Counted from the first letter of the stretch, positions 16,311 through 26,088 are shown. The stretch: 41,514 nucleotides of DNA from an uncultured Coriobacteriaceae bacterium (GCA_902797175.1 CADBRX010000073.1:1-41514), one strand, 5' to 3'. Numbers and translations: made by a program. Notes: generated from the sequence alone by a model not told the origin.

Positions 16311-16553
16311 TTATCCCAACTCTGCCATCGGTTCGGGCCGCTCGCAGGTTGACTCGACTTTCACGAATGTATGCTCCTTGGCAGAGCGTAGCAAGGCGTC
16401 GCAGACATCCAGCACATGGCAGCCAAGCTCCGAGCTGGCCCGAGGCGCGCGGCCATCGGCAATCGCGTATGCCAAGTCTGCCGCGCCCAGACCACGCGAC
16501 TCGTTGGGGCAGGCGATGGGATCTCCAGCAGGCACATCCCCCATGCGCTCCAT
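16311..16553 (-). pseudogene. C-terminal remnant of a Gfo/Idh/MocA-family oxidoreductase
   Basis: The 80-residue frame contains SRGLGAADLAYAIADGRAPRASSELGCHVLDVCDALLRSAKEHTFVKVESTCERPEPM. This is the recognisable C-terminus of sugar dehydrogenases of the Gfo/Idh/MocA family (a GLG-x-ADMAYAI segment, RAS-x-EL, HVLDV, and STCERP near the end). The Rossmann NAD-binding half and most of the substrate domain are absent upstream. It is therefore a decayed gene. It borders the glycyl radical locus. Bacterial 1,5-anhydrofructose reductases belong to this family, so it could be a lost part of the same pathway, but the fragment cannot decide that. Confidence 0.7.
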
Positions 16554-16664
16554 CGCTTACCCCCTTCTCCTCGTGGGCCAGCCGTCTGATTGCCCAGCCG
16601 GGCACACCGCCCTCACTGCCTCATGCCCTATACTACGACCATATCCCCACGAACGGAGCGTTCC

Positions 16665-17267
16665 TTGGTAAGCGTGGTCATCAACATCGTCATCGCACTC
16701 GCCTCGATGGCGGCCTGGCTCTCCATCATGTTAGGCACAGGAGATGACCTGCAGCTTGCCCGACACGGATGGCGGAGCCTGAAGTACTACACCGTGCTCT
16801 CCAACCTCTTCTCGGGAATCGTGTCGGCAGTCTACGCCACGCATTTGATTGCGGGATCTACCCCCGCTCCCTGGCTCCTGACGCTCAAGCTCGCAGCAGC
16901 GGCTGTGGTCATGGTCACGTTTCTTGTCACGGCAGCGCTGCTGGTTCCTGTGTATGGCGCAAAGTCCATGTACCAGGGCGGAAACTTCTGGCTCCACCTC
17001 GTGCTGCCGCTGCTCGCGGTAGCAGACATAATGCTGTTCGTCCCCGTAAAGACGTTGCCCATCTGGAGCACGCTCGCACCCGTTGTCTTTACCGCGCTCT
17101 AGGCCATTGGCTACCTGCGCCCCGTCCTCAAGTACGGTGCTGAGCACGATGGCCACATGTATGACTTCTACGGCTTCCTGAGGTGGGGCGAAGACAAAAT
17201 CTGGCTGGTAGCGGCTGCCATACTCCTTCTGACTTGGCTCCTTGCGCTCGCCCTCTACCTCATTTAG
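16665..17267 (+). pseudogene. Pr6Pr-like membrane protein gene interrupted by an in-frame TAG
   Basis: An open frame from a TTG (16665, with ACGGAG before it) or an ATG (16623, no ribosome site) codes for a polytopic membrane protein. The first half has hydrophobic segments around VINIVIALASMAAWLSIML, a conserved-looking WRSLKYYTVLSNLFSGIVSAVYA, a long alanine/valine-rich segment, and NFWLHLVLPLLAVADIMLF. At 17100-17102 the frame hits TAG, then continues without shift for 54 codons (AIGYLRPVLKYG, DFYGFLRWGEDK, then a last hydrophobic segment) to TAG at 17265. FTVLSN and H-x-V-x-P segments resemble Pr6Pr/TMEM-type proteins. The amber codon splits a single gene, most simply by mutation of a TAC or TAT. 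Confidence 0.7.
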
Positions 17268-17338
17268 CAAGCCGACCCCCGGAAAGGGGCGCGCCCATTC
17301 CGGAGGTCGACAACCAGCTATTGATGAGGAGAGTCCTG

Positions 17339-18466
17339 CTACGCCATCATCTCGGCAAAGTCTGCCAGAACTCCTGGGATGTCAATCTGCTGCGGGCAGA
17401 CCGCGGCGCAGCTGCCGCACCCAAGGCAGGCGCTCGGCTGCTTGTCTGCAGGCAGGGCGCTCAGCGCCATCGGCGCGATGAAGCCGCCGCCCGTGAACTT
17501 GTGCTCGTTGTAGAGCGCAATGAGGTGCGGGATGTCCAGCTCCATGGGGCAGTGGTTGGTGCAGTAGTGGCAAGCCGTGCAGGGCACGCCCGTGGCCATG
17601 GTGTCGCCGATTGCCAAGATGGCGTCCCACTCCTCGGTGGAGAGGGGCTTATCCTCTCCCCACGTTGCAATGTTTTGCTGCAGCTGCTCCATGTTGGACA
17701 TTCCGGAGAGCACCATCGTGATCTCGGGGACCGTCTGCAGGAAGCGGAATGCCCAGGCAGGGATGGTCTCATCGGGACGCAGGGCCTTGAGCTGGGCCTC
17801 GTACTGCTCGGGCAGGCTGGCGAGCTTGCCGCCACGCAGCGGCTCCATGACCCACACGGGGATGCCGTACTCCGCAAGCAGCGCCACCTTCTCGGCATCC
17901 TTCTGGAAATGCCAGTCGATGTAGTTGAGCTGCAGCTGGCAGAACTCCATGTCCTGTCCGTACTTCTCGAGGAAGGCCTTGAGCACCGGCATGGCGCCGT
18001 GGCACGAGAAGCCCAGATGGCGGATGCGGCCGGCCTTCTTCTGCTCGAGCAGGTAGGACACGGTGCCGAAGGCATCGTCAGCCAGGTAGTCATCGATGTT
18101 GGACTCGGTCACGTTGTGGCAGAGGTAGAAGTCAAAGTACTCGACACCGCACTTCTCCAGCTGCTTCTGGAAGATCTCCTCGGTCTTGCCAAAGTTGTTG
18201 TTGTCGTAGCCCGGGAACTTGGTGGCCAGATAGAAGCTGTCGCGCGGATACTTTGCCAGCGCACGGCCCAAGACCTCCTCGGAATGGCCGCCGTGATAGC
18301 CCCACGCGGTGTCGTAGTAGTTGATGCCCTGCTCCATGGCATAGTCGACCATGGCCGCAGCGTCCGGCTCGTCGATGGTGTGGTCATCGCCATCGATGAC
18401 GGGCAGGCGCATGGCGCCAAGACCAAGGCCCGACAGCTTGAGATCCTGGAAGTCACGATAGATCAT
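17339..18466 (-). CDS. Aldo/keto reductase with C-terminal 4Fe-4S ferredoxin domain
   Basis: A 375-residue protein. Residues 1-270 form the AKR barrel with the catalytic tetrad visible: Asp and Tyr in YYDTAWGYHGGHSE, Lys in LATKFPGYD, His in FYLCHNVTES. The C-terminal part holds two clusters of cysteines, CTACHYCTNHCP and CLGCGSCAAVCP, for two 4Fe-4S clusters. This architecture is common in anaerobes and suggests ferredoxin-linked rather than purely NADPH-linked reduction. The substrate is unknown. The ATG at 18464-18466 follows GAGAGGAG. It diverges from a HutC-type regulator and may be its target. Confidence 0.88.
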   Translation of the reverse strand: MIYRDFQDLKLSGLGLGAMRLPVIDGDDHTIDEPDAAAMVDYAMEQGINYYDTAWGYHGGHSEEVLGRALAKYPRDSFYLATKFPGYDNNNFGKTEEIFQKQLEKCGVEYFDFYLCHNVTESNIDDYLADDAFGTVSYLLEQKKAGRIRHLGFSCHGAMPVLKAFLEKYGQDMEFCQLQLNYIDWHFQKDAEKVALLAEYGIPVWVMEPLRGGKLASLPEQYEAQLKALRPDETIPAWAFRFLQTVPEITMVLSGMSNMEQLQQNIATWGEDKPLSTEEWDAILAIGDTMATGVPCTACHYCTNHCPMELDIPHLIALYNEHKFTGGGFIAPMALSALPADKQPSACLGCGSCAAVCPQQIDIPGVLADFAEMMA

Positions 18467-18615
18467 GAAGCGCTCCTCTCCTCGTAGCCAGCACGAATGC
18501 CGGAAGGTGTTCCCCCATACCATTCTGCCAGCTTCTGAGTGCCATTACCAATGCCTGTTTCTGTTAAATAGATATGCACTCCATGTATGGGACGGCCTGC
18601 GCAGCTGCTTGTCAT

Positions 18616-18636
18616 AGACAGCTTGTATACTTGTCT
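18616..18636 (+). promoter_or_regulatory. Putative HutC/TreR-type operator in the divergent promoter
   Basis: AGACA and TGTCT flank a GTATAC core inside TTGTATAC. HutC-subfamily GntR regulators bind GT-x-TA-x-AC palindromes. A TATACT -10-like hexamer lies within it (18626-18631). It is placed between the aldo/keto reductase and regulator genes, so it could govern both. Confidence 0.4.
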
Positions 18637-18672
18637 GTGTGAGTTGTCACATACAATCGGATGGAGGACATG

Positions 18673-19419
18673 ATGTGCTCTGACCTCTCTCAAGCCACCC
18701 CCTTGTATGCGGAGCTTGCAGACAAGCTGCGTGAAGACATTACTGCTGGCGTCTACAAGCCAGGAGACCAGATGCCAAGCGAGCCAACGCTCTGCGAGAC
18801 CACGGGTTACTCGCGAAGCACGGTACGCAAGGCATTGCAGCTCCTTGTCGAGGAGGGGTACGTCACGCGTTCCCAAGGCAAGGGAACCTTCGTCTCTGAT
18901 GTCAGCGGGCGAGCGTCTGCCGTCAGCGGCCTGACTCCCAGCTTCCTCAGCTACACGGAGAGCGTTCGTTCCCTGGGCGGCATCCCCGACACGCACACGC
19001 TGGACATTCGCGTGGTTCCACCCACGGCGGGGCTCAAGGAGTTCTTTGGCATCACGGACGAGAACAGGCTCTTTGAGGTCACGCGGCTGCGTTCGTCCGA
19101 CGGCGAGCCCATCTGCCTCGAGACCATCTGGCTTCCCATGCTCTACGCCGACTTGACGGGACGCGAGCTCGACGGGTCGATCTACCTCGCCCTCAGAGAG
19201 CGCTATGCGATCCTCCCCGAAAACGGAACGAAGTTCATCGGCATCTGCCATGCCAACAACAGGGAGTCGTTCCAGCTCCATGTCGAGAGGGACACGCCGC
19301 TGCTGCTTATCGAAGACCACGTCTACGACCAGCGGGGACGTCCGCTGCATGTGACCAAGCAGGTCATGCGTGGAGACAAGCATCGCTACAGCATGCACAT
19401 CCCCAGCGTGGAGATGTGA
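18673..19419 (+). CDS. GntR-family regulator, HutC subfamily (UTRA domain)
   Basis: A 248-residue regulator. The N-terminal winged helix (about residues 8-72) has PLYAELADKLREDITAGVYKPGDQMPSE and YSRSTVRKALQLLVEEGYVTRSQGKGTFV. The remainder is a UTRA effector domain (LFEVTRLRSSDGEPICLETIWLP, LLLIEDHVYDQRGRPLHVT). HutC-type regulators usually sense sugar phosphates or other small metabolites. Of three nearby ATGs, the one at 18673 has GGAGG 5 nt upstream and is preferred; 18661 and 18670 are too close to it. It probably controls itself and the divergent aldo/keto reductase through the palindrome at 18616. Confidence 0.88.
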   Translation: MCSDLSQATPLYAELADKLREDITAGVYKPGDQMPSEPTLCETTGYSRSTVRKALQLLVEEGYVTRSQGKGTFVSDVSGRASAVSGLTPSFLSYTESVRSLGGIPDTHTLDIRVVPPTAGLKEFFGITDENRLFEVTRLRSSDGEPICLETIWLPMLYADLTGRELDGSIYLALRERYAILPENGTKFIGICHANNRESFQLHVERDTPLLLIEDHVYDQRGRPLHVTKQVMRGDKHRYSMHIPSVEM

Positions 19420-19424
19420 CATAC

Positions 19425-19450
19425 CGGCCAGCGGCCGTCTCCCCTGGCCG
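19425..19450. terminator. Hairpin between convergent regulator and fbp genes
   Basis: CGGCCAG / CTGGCCG form a perfect 7-bp stem with a 12-nt loop, 5 bp after the regulator stop and 18 bp before the fbp stop. No strong T-run is present, so the terminator call is tentative. Confidence 0.35.
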
Positions 19451-19468
19451 CACCTTCGTTGACCGCGC

Positions 19469-21376
19469 CTACCTACGTGCCTCGGCAAGCTCTCCCGCAC
19501 GATACGCCTCGAGCAACGCCTGCAGCTCGGCAATCTGCGCACGGATGGTCTTGCCCGTGTCGGTGTCGGCCACGGTGAGGGGGCGCTCCACCGTGCTTTC
19601 GATCACGGTCTCATGCGCACTCGCGATGTCCTCGTTGGCCGTGAGCGCCGCCACGACGCCGTGGAAGGGACGGTGTGCCTTGAGGCGCAAGCCCCGCGCA
19701 TCGGCGATGAGCGTGTAGCCCGCGATGCCCGTCGTCTTGTGGTAGGCCTGACAAAAGCCGCCGTCGATCACGAGCAGATGGCCGTCGGCGCGAATCGGGG
19801 TATCGCCATCCTTTTCGTGGACTGGCGTGTGGCCGTTGATGATGCGGGCGTTGGGCCCCTCAAGGCCGAACTCGGCCAAGACGCGCCGGGCCACCTCGGG
19901 GTCGCGCGTGAGGTCGAAGTAGGGGTCCTGAGGCTCGTCCCAGGCGGCGGGGTCGGCCACGTAGGCTCGCTCGAAGGTCTTCATCACGCGACCAGCCAGC
20001 GGTGAGTGCGCACCGCACCACAGGTACCACATCCAGTCAAGCGCCAGCTGGTCGCCCGTCTGCCACGCGCGGCGGGCCATGCGCTCCACGTAATCCAGAT
20101 AGGCTCGGCCGCAAAGCTCGTGGCCGTCGCTCACCACCGTGGCGAACGTGCCATCCGCATTGAGCGGCACGCAGCCATGGAAGAGCAGGCGGCCGTTGCA
20201 CACCTTGTACACGGAGCCATGGTCAAAGAGAAACTGCACGTGCCTCCGCAGGCGATCAGAGTCAGCAAAGGAGTCGACCAGGCCATCCACCACGCGCTGC
20301 TCCCCAGGAGTGAGCTCGCTCGGGTGCTCAGGGTCCAGCGTGGGGAAGTCGGTGGTCGAAAGCGGCCAGTCGCGACCGTCGATGCGTACCGTGCCCGCAT
20401 CCAAGTCGATGGCGCCCAACAGGCAGCGGTCATCCATCCCCCAGTTGGGATGGCGTGCGATGGCCTGCTCTACCAGCTTGAACAGGATGACGTTGATGGC
20501 CTTCTCTATGCGATGGACGCGCCGCGTGCCGGGCTCGTGCGCATAGGTGGCGTCGGCAAACAGGGCCAGCTCGCGCAGCGACACGCCGTAGCTGCTTTCC
20601 AGCACGCCGAGCGTGCCGTAGTGCACGCAGGTGCGCACCACCTGCGCCATGCAGACCTCGCTGCCGGCGGCGGCGCCCATCCACGTGACGTCATGGTTGC
20701 CCCACTGCACGTCCACGTTGCCATAGCTCATGAGCTCGTCCATGATGCGGTCGGCGCGCGGACCGCGGTCGTACACGTCGCCCACCACGTGCAGCGTGTC
20801 CACGGCGAGCCGCTTGATGAGGCTTGCCAGCGTGTGGATGAAGTCCTCCGCCGCACCGGTGTCGACCACCGACCGCACGATCTGCTCGTGGTACACGTGG
20901 TGGGCCGAGTCCTGGCCCAGGCTCACGTGCAGCAGCTCGTCGATGATGTAGCCGTAGTCATCGGGCAGCATCTTGCGCACATGGCTGCGCGTATAGCCGT
21001 CCGACAGCGTGCGCGCCAAGTTGATCAGGTGGATGAGCACCTCGTAGTACCACTCGGGCAGCAGATCGCCCTGCGTGCGCATGAGGTCGAGCTTCTCGTC
21101 AGGGTAGTAGATGAGCGTGCAGAGGTCCGCCTGCGTGCGCGCGTCGAGCTCGTGGCCAAAGAGCGCACGCACGCGCTCGCGGATGACGCCCGAGCAGTTG
21201 TTGCGGATGTGGGTGAAGGCCTCCAGCTCGCCGTGCACGTCAGAGATGAAGTGCTCGGTCGCGCAGGGCAGATTGAGGATGGCCTGCAGGTTGATGATCT
21301 CGCTATAGGTTGCACGCGCCGTGGGAAACTGCCGTGAGAGCAGGCGCAGGTAGTGCACATCTGGTTTCACCGCCAA
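19469..21376 (-). CDS. fbp: Fructose-1,6-bisphosphatase class III
   Basis: Hydrolyses fructose-1,6-bisphosphate in gluconeogenesis. The 635-residue protein is of the long class III type found mainly in Firmicutes and some Actinobacteria. It has metallophosphoesterase motifs: FISDVHGELEAF, VVGDVYDRGPRADRI and VQWGNHDVTWMG, with a distal INGHTPVHE. The start is TTG at 21374-21376, with GAGGAGG 7 nt upstream; a GTG two codons later is possible. The gene stands alone between a convergent regulator and asparaginase. Confidence 0.95.
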   Translation of the reverse strand: MAVKPDVHYLRLLSRQFPTARATYSEIINLQAILNLPCATEHFISDVHGELEAFTHIRNNCSGVIRERVRALFGHELDARTQADLCTLIYYPDEKLDLMRTQGDLLPEWYYEVLIHLINLARTLSDGYTRSHVRKMLPDDYGYIIDELLHVSLGQDSAHHVYHEQIVRSVVDTGAAEDFIHTLASLIKRLAVDTLHVVGDVYDRGPRADRIMDELMSYGNVDVQWGNHDVTWMGAAAGSEVCMAQVVRTCVHYGTLGVLESSYGVSLRELALFADATYAHEPGTRRVHRIEKAINVILFKLVEQAIARHPNWGMDDRCLLGAIDLDAGTVRIDGRDWPLSTTDFPTLDPEHPSELTPGEQRVVDGLVDSFADSDRLRRHVQFLFDHGSVYKVCNGRLLFHGCVPLNADGTFATVVSDGHELCGRAYLDYVERMARRAWQTGDQLALDWMWYLWCGAHSPLAGRVMKTFERAYVADPAAWDEPQDPYFDLTRDPEVARRVLAEFGLEGPNARIINGHTPVHEKDGDTPIRADGHLLVIDGGFCQAYHKTTGIAGYTLIADARGLRLKAHRPFHGVVAALTANEDIASAHETVIESTVERPLTVADTDTGKTIRAQIAELQALLEAYRAGELAEARR

Positions 21377-21460
21377 GAGACGACCTCCTCATGCACCGTC
21401 TTGGGTTTCCCCGTATTGTAGCGGGCGACAACGCGAGGTGACAGCGTTTCGTTTCATCGA

Positions 21461-22465
21461 CTATCCTAGTCGGTCATGGTTGATGGACAGCTGGAACAGC
21501 CGTCCAAGCTGCTTCTGGCCACTGGCAACGCCACAGGCCCACATGGTCTTGGCCACCAGCGCCTCCACGGTCATGTCGTCGCCCAAAAGGATGCCCGGGT
21601 GTTCCGCATAGGCGCGTCCCACCTCATAGACGCCCAGGTCAAGGCCTTCCTCGGGCACCTGAGTGGTAAGCACGAGCGTGTGGCCCGCATCCACCCAACC
21701 AAAGAGGACGTCCTCAAAGCCGTCCGGGATGCCCCCAATTCCAAAGGTCTCCAAGATGACGGCAGAGCTTGTCGCCGCCAAGGCCTCAAACACCTCGGGG
21801 CCCAAGCCTGGGGTCAGCTTGAGCACCACCACCCGCTCGTCGAGCGCGTGGTAGAAGGTTGGGCGCACGTCGGTACGCTCGCGGACAGCTCCCCTGCCCG
21901 CCTCGCGCACCACGCGTCCACCGCGGATGAGGGCGGCAAGCGGCCAGTTGACGCTCGTGAAGGCGTTGTAGCTCATCGTGCGCTGCTTGTGGGCCCGCGT
22001 GCCCACGATGACCTTGCCGTCAAAGACCACGTGCACGTCGCGAGCACCGTCGTCGCAGGCCCACAGCAGGCTCTGGTACAAGTTGAGCTTGGCGTCGGTG
22101 AAGGGGGCACTCATGGGCTGCTGCGACCCCGTGAGTGCAATGGGCTTGGGGCTGCCCTGCACGAGGTACGAGAGCGCTGCCGCCGTGTAGGCCATGGTGT
22201 CGGTGCCATGCAGCACCACAAAGCCGTCGTAGTCGTCGTAGGCACGCTCGATTTCCGCTGCTATCGCAAGCCAACCGGCAGGTCTCATGTTGGTCGAATC
22301 GATGTTCATGGGCTGAACCACGTCAAAGTCGCACAGCTCCTCCACGAGCGGCACACGGGCCACCAGCTCGGCCCCGGTAAGGGCCGGCGCCAGCGAACCC
22401 GCTCCGTCTTCGGTGGGAAGCGACGCGATGGTGCCCCCTGTTGCTATGACCAAGATGCGCTTCAT
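21461..22465 (-). CDS. ansA: L-asparaginase, type I (cytoplasmic)
   Basis: Hydrolyses asparagine to aspartate and ammonia. The 334-residue protein starts MKRILVIATGGTIASLP, which contains the first catalytic threonine, and has VVLHGTDTMAYTAAAL with the second Thr-Asp pair. There is no signal peptide, which points to the cytoplasmic AnsA type. Further family stretches are PIALTGSQQPM and ETFGIGGIP. The ATG at 22463-22465 has AAGGAGG upstream, which excludes the upstream extension. It lies 99 bp behind trpA in the same direction but is probably a separate function. Confidence 0.93.
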   Translation of the reverse strand: MKRILVIATGGTIASLPTEDGAGSLAPALTGAELVARVPLVEELCDFDVVQPMNIDSTNMRPAGWLAIAAEIERAYDDYDGFVVLHGTDTMAYTAAALSYLVQGSPKPIALTGSQQPMSAPFTDAKLNLYQSLLWACDDGARDVHVVFDGKVIVGTRAHKQRTMSYNAFTSVNWPLAALIRGGRVVREAGRGAVRERTDVRPTFYHALDERVVVLKLTPGLGPEVFEALAATSSAVILETFGIGGIPDGFEDVLFGWVDAGHTLVLTTQVPEEGLDLGVYEVGRAYAEHPGILLGDDMTVEALVAKTMWACGVASGQKQLGRLFQLSINHDRLG

Positions 22466-22564
22466 GGGCAGCCTCCTTGCATACCTTGCCCATGAACCAG
22501 CATAGCCTACCAACGCAAGCGCGGGTGCCTTTCCCTCGCGTCCTTGTGCATGGGCACACGCGAG

Positions 22565-23356
22565 CTATGCCGTGCGCACCGCCTCAACCATTGTGCGCAC
22601 GTAGGCGCGCACAGGCTCCACGCATCCCTCGCCATGCTGCGCAATCAGCTTGATGATGGCCGAACCCACGATGGCCCCGTCCGAGAGCGCCGCCATGCGC
22701 GCTGCCTGCTCGGGCGTGGAGATGCCAAAGCCCACGGCCACGGGCACGTCGGGATTTGCCGTACGCACCAGCTTAACCATGGCACCGATATCAGTCGTTA
22801 TCTGGTTGCGCACCCCCGTCACGCCGAGCGAGCTCACGCAGTACACGAAGCCCTGCGCCTCGCGAGCGATGGCGCCGATGCGTTCGGCACTCGTAGGCGC
22901 GATGAGCGAGACGAGCTCAAGCCCCTCAGCCGCAAACGGCTCCGCGAACTCCGCCTTCTCCTCAAAGGGCACGTCGGGCAGGATGATGCCCTGCATCCCA
23001 ACCTGGCGCTCGCGTTTGGCAAAGCGTTCGATGCCATAGGAAAAGACCACGTTGGCATAGGTCATGAAGACCATGGGCACGCTGCAGCCGCGACCGCGCA
23101 CGCGCTCCACCATGTCAAAGACATCGTCTGTGGTGACCCCCTGCGCAAGCGCGCGCAGATTGGCATCCTGGATGACCGTCCCCTCTGCCGTTGGGTCGCT
23201 GAAAGGAATGCCCAGCTCGATGAGGTCTACGCCTTCCTCGGCCATGGCAATCACCAGCTCTTCGGTCACGTCGAGCGAAGGGTCGCCCGCCGTGACGAAG
23301 GCGATGAACGCCTTGCCGTTGTCGTTGTGCGCAAACGCGTCCTTGATGCTACTCAT
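22565..23356 (-). CDS. trpA: Tryptophan synthase alpha chain
   Basis: Cleaves indole-3-glycerol phosphate to indole and glyceraldehyde-3-phosphate; indole is channelled to TrpB. The 263-residue TIM barrel has the catalytic glutamate and aspartate in [15 protein letters not shown], plus [10 protein letters not shown] and the phosphate-binding [12 protein letters not shown]. Its start overlaps the trpB stop by 8 bp, with GGGGAGG as ribosome site inside trpB. It is the last gene of the trp operon. Confidence 0.97.
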   Translation of the reverse strand: MSSIKDAFAHNDNGKAFIAFVTAGDPSLDVTEELVIAMAEEGVDLIELGIPFSDPTAEGTVIQDANLRALAQGVTTDDVFDMVERVRGRGCSVPMVFMTYANVVFSYGIERFAKRERQVGMQGIILPDVPFEEKAEFAEPFAAEGLELVSLIAPTSAERIGAIAREAQGFVYCVSSLGVTGVRNQITTDIGAMVKLVRTANPDVPVAVGFGISTPEQAARMAALSDGAIVGSAIIKLIAQHGEGCVEPVRAYVRTMVEAVRTA

Positions 23357-24548
23357 GAAGGTCCTCCCCACGATACCGGGCAATGGCCGCGACGTCCTTG
23401 TCGCCACGACCGCTCAGCGTGACGATGATTGACTGGTCGGGACGCATGGTAGGAGCCAGCTTGATGGCATGAGCCACGGCGTGGGCGCTCTCGATGGCGG
23501 GAATGACGCCTTCGGTGCGCGAAAGGTACTCAAAGGCGCTCACGGCCTCCTCATCGGTCACGGGCACGTACTCTGCCCGACCCGTGTCGTGCAGCCACGC
23601 ATGCTCGGGTCCCACACCTGGGTAGTCCAGGCCCGCGCTGATGGAATAGACAGGTGCGATCTGCCCATATTCGTCCTGGCAGAAGTAGCTTTTCATACCG
23701 TGAAAGATGCCCAGCTTTCCCGTGTTCATGGTTGCCGCGGTCTCCCACGTGTCAATGCCGCGGCCCGCTGCCTCGCAGCCAATGAGCCGCACGCCCTCGT
23801 CCCCAATGAAGTGATAGAAGCTGCCGATGGCGTTTGAGCCGCCACCCACGCACGCGAGCACCGCGTCGGGCAGCCTGCCCTCGGCCTCAAGGATCTGCGC
23901 ACGCGCCTCGCGGCTGATGACGGCCTGGAAGTCGCGCACGATGGTCGGAAACGGGTGCGGACCCATCACCGAGCCCAGACAGTAGTGGGTGTCATCGATG
24001 CGGTTGGTCCACTCGCGGAAGGTCTCGCTCACGGCATCCTTGAGCGTGCCCGTTCCTGCCGACACGCCACGTACCTCGGCACCCAAAAGCCGCATGCGGT
24101 ACACGTTGAGCGCCTGGCGCTCCATGTCCTCGACACCCATGTAGACCAGGCATTCCATGCCCATGAGGGCAGCTGCCGTGGCGGTGGCCACGCCATGCTG
24201 ACCGGCGCCCGTCTCGGCAATGAGGCGCGTCTTGCCCATCCGCTTGGCCAAAAGCGCCTGGCCCAGCACGTTGTTGATCTTGTGCGCACCGGTGTGGTTG
24301 AGGTCCTCGCGCTTGAGATAGACCTTTGCGCCCCCAAGGTCGGCCGTCATGTTGGCGGCAAAGTACAAAAGGCTCGGACGACCGGCGTAGTTGTTGAGCA
24401 GATCCGTGAGTTCCGCGTTGAACGACGAATCGTCCTTGTAGCGGTTGTAGGCCTCCTCGAGCTCGATGACCGCGTTCATCAGCGTCTCGGGTATGTACTG
24501 CCCGCCATGGATGCCAAATCGGCCCCGCGAGCTGGGGGAATTGCTCAT
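23349..24548 (-). CDS. trpB: Tryptophan synthase beta chain
   Basis: PLP enzyme joining indole and serine to tryptophan, in complex with TrpA. The 399 residues contain [16 protein letters not shown], the PLP lysine in [15 protein letters not shown], the catalytic glutamate in [15 protein letters not shown], and [12 protein letters not shown] for PLP phosphate binding. This is the TrpB1 type that pairs with TrpA. The ATG overlaps the trpF stop (ATGA) and follows GAGGAG; an upstream extension of the frame is not needed. Confidence 0.97.
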   Translation of the reverse strand: MSNSPSSRGRFGIHGGQYIPETLMNAVIELEEAYNRYKDDSSFNAELTDLLNNYAGRPSLLYFAANMTADLGGAKVYLKREDLNHTGAHKINNVLGQALLAKRMGKTRLIAETGAGQHGVATATAAALMGMECLVYMGVEDMERQALNVYRMRLLGAEVRGVSAGTGTLKDAVSETFREWTNRIDDTHYCLGSVMGPHPFPTIVRDFQAVISREARAQILEAEGRLPDAVLACVGGGSNAIGSFYHFIGDEGVRLIGCEAAGRGIDTWETAATMNTGKLGIFHGMKSYFCQDEYGQIAPVYSISAGLDYPGVGPEHAWLHDTGRAEYVPVTDEEAVSAFEYLSRTEGVIPAIESAHAVAHAIKLAPTMRPDQSIIVTLSGRGDKDVAAIARYRGEDLHE

Positions 24549-25228
24549 GACGCACTCCTCACTGCGGCAACGGCTGCCGCCATCTTTATCGGGTCCTTGA
24601 TAAGGTCGGTCTCGATGCCGCTCGACAGGTCCACACCCCACGGACGCAGGACGCGAATCGCCTCCGCCACGTTGTCGGGGGAAAGCCCGCCCGCAAGAAT
24701 GAAAGGCCGACGGCTCGAGAAGCCATCGATCAGCCTCCAGTCAAACGTCTCTCCGCTCCCCCGCCCTGCGTCAAGGAGCACCATGTCGGCGCTGGAGGCC
24801 AGCGCTCGCTCGACGTCCGCGCGGTCCTGAATGCGAAACGCCTGGATGATACCCGCGTAGGTGCGCATGCGCACCCCGTTGATGTAGCCCTCGTCCTCGT
24901 GCCCATGCAGCTGGACGATGTCCACGTGGTGGTTGGCATTGTGCGCGACACGAGAAAACGGCAGGTCGACAGATACCCCCACGCGATAGATGCGCTCATC
25001 CACCAGCGACGCCAGATGCTTCAGTGCAGGCGGATCCACGCTCCTGTGGCTCTTGGGAAAGCTCGTGACAAACCCCACCATCTCGGGAAGACAGGCGTTT
25101 GCCGCAAGCACGTCCTCCTCGCGATACATGCCGCAGAGCTTCACGCGGCAAGGCCCGTCTTCGCGCAGCAGCCACGTGCGCGCCGCCTCGCGTCGGGCCT
25201 CGGCAAGCATGCGCTCCTCTCCGCTCAT
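24545..25228 (-). CDS. trpF: Phosphoribosylanthranilate isomerase
   Basis: Amadori rearrangement of phosphoribosyl-anthranilate in tryptophan synthesis. The 227-residue protein contains [13 protein letters not shown] with the catalytic cysteine, [26 protein letters not shown] with the catalytic aspartate, and [11 protein letters not shown]. About 27 residues precede the usual family start; a methionine at residue 7 is an alternative, but the start at 25228 overlaps the trpC stop by 4 bp. It lies between trpC and trpB with overlaps on both sides. Confidence 0.93.
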   Translation of the reverse strand: MSGEERMLAEARREAARTWLLREDGPCRVKLCGMYREEDVLAANACLPEMVGFVTSFPKSHRSVDPPALKHLASLVDERIYRVGVSVDLPFSRVAHNANHHVDIVQLHGHEDEGYINGVRMRTYAGIIQAFRIQDRADVERALASSADMVLLDAGRGSGETFDWRLIDGFSSRRPFILAGGLSPDNVAEAIRVLRPWGVDLSSGIETDLIKDPIKMAAAVAAVRSAS

Positions 25229-26037
25229 CGGGCGCCTCCTCTCAGGTTGTCCAGCATTGCCCTGCGGTCGGTGGCTCGCATCAGGGTCTCGCCGATAAGC
25301 ACCGCATCGACCCCGGCCTCCTCGAGGCGCTCCACATCCTCGCGGCCTGACACGCCGCTTTCGGAAACGTACAGCCGATCGCGCCCGACAAGCTTGCGCA
25401 GGCGGATGCTGTTCTTAAAGTCCACCGAAAACGACCTCAGGTCGCGGTTGTTCACGCCCACCACGCGCGCACCCGCCGCGATTGCCCGCGGCACCTCGTC
25501 GGCACCATAGGCCTCCACCAATGCCGACATGCCGAGGTCATGCGCAAGCGATACGTATGCTCTCAGCTGCTCATCTTCTAGTATCGAACAGATGAGGAGC
25601 ACCGCCGAGGCACCAAGGGCCTTTGCCTCATAGACCATGTACTCGTCAACCACAAAGTCCTTGCGTAGCACGGGGATAGAGACGGATTCCGCAATCTCGG
25701 CGAGGTACCGGTCGGCGCCAAGGAACCAGAAGGGCTCGGTCAGGCAGCTGATGGCCGCAGCTCCCGCCGCCTCGTAGTCGCGCGCGATGTCAAGGTACGG
25801 AAAGTCCTGCGCGATGACGCCCTTGCTCGGGCTTGCCTTCTTTGCCTCGCAGATAAACGACATCCCCGGAGCCCTGAGCGCCAGCTCAAACGGATAGGCA
25901 AACGCCCCGCCTTCGGCCAGCTCTTCCGCAGCAAGGCCCCTGGCCTGCTCTGCGACCACATCGAGCGGCAGCTCTTTCCTGCGCTCGTCCACGCGCTCAC
26001 GCGTGCACGCCGCAATCGTCTGAAGGATGTCCGTCAT
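25225..26037 (-). CDS. trpC: Indole-3-glycerol phosphate synthase
   Basis: Closes the indole ring from carboxyphenylaminodeoxyribulose phosphate. The 270-residue TIM barrel has FICEAKKASPSKGVI, PVLRKDFVVDEYMV, VVGVNNRDLRSF and YVSESGVSGREDV, all standard TrpC active-site stretches. Length is normal. It overlaps trpF by 4 bp and lies 51 bp behind trpD. Confidence 0.97.
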   Translation of the reverse strand: MTDILQTIAACTRERVDERRKELPLDVVAEQARGLAAEELAEGGAFAYPFELALRAPGMSFICEAKKASPSKGVIAQDFPYLDIARDYEAAGAAAISCLTEPFWFLGADRYLAEIAESVSIPVLRKDFVVDEYMVYEAKALGASAVLLICSILEDEQLRAYVSLAHDLGMSALVEAYGADEVPRAIAAGARVVGVNNRDLRSFSVDFKNSIRLRKLVGRDRLYVSESGVSGREDVERLEEAGVDAVLIGETLMRATDRRAMLDNLRGGAR

Positions 26038-26088
26038 GTCCTTCCTCCCTTCTGCCCTCTCTGCCCAAGCGGAGAGCGAACGGCGCGC

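Noticed and set aside
17100..17102. Programmed amber readthrough or pyrrolysine codon
   Set aside because: No pyl genes are visible, TAG is used as an ordinary stop throughout the window, and no context element is evident; a nonsense mutation is simpler.
17273..17309. Inverted repeat behind the broken membrane protein gene as a terminator
   Set aside because: The 12-bp arms have a mismatch and no T-run follows; it could be a weak hairpin but does not support a terminator call.
20006..21337. 443-codon plus-strand open frame opposite fbp
   Set aside because: Antisense of class III FBPase with no start signals of its own; Arg/His/Val-rich shadow composition.
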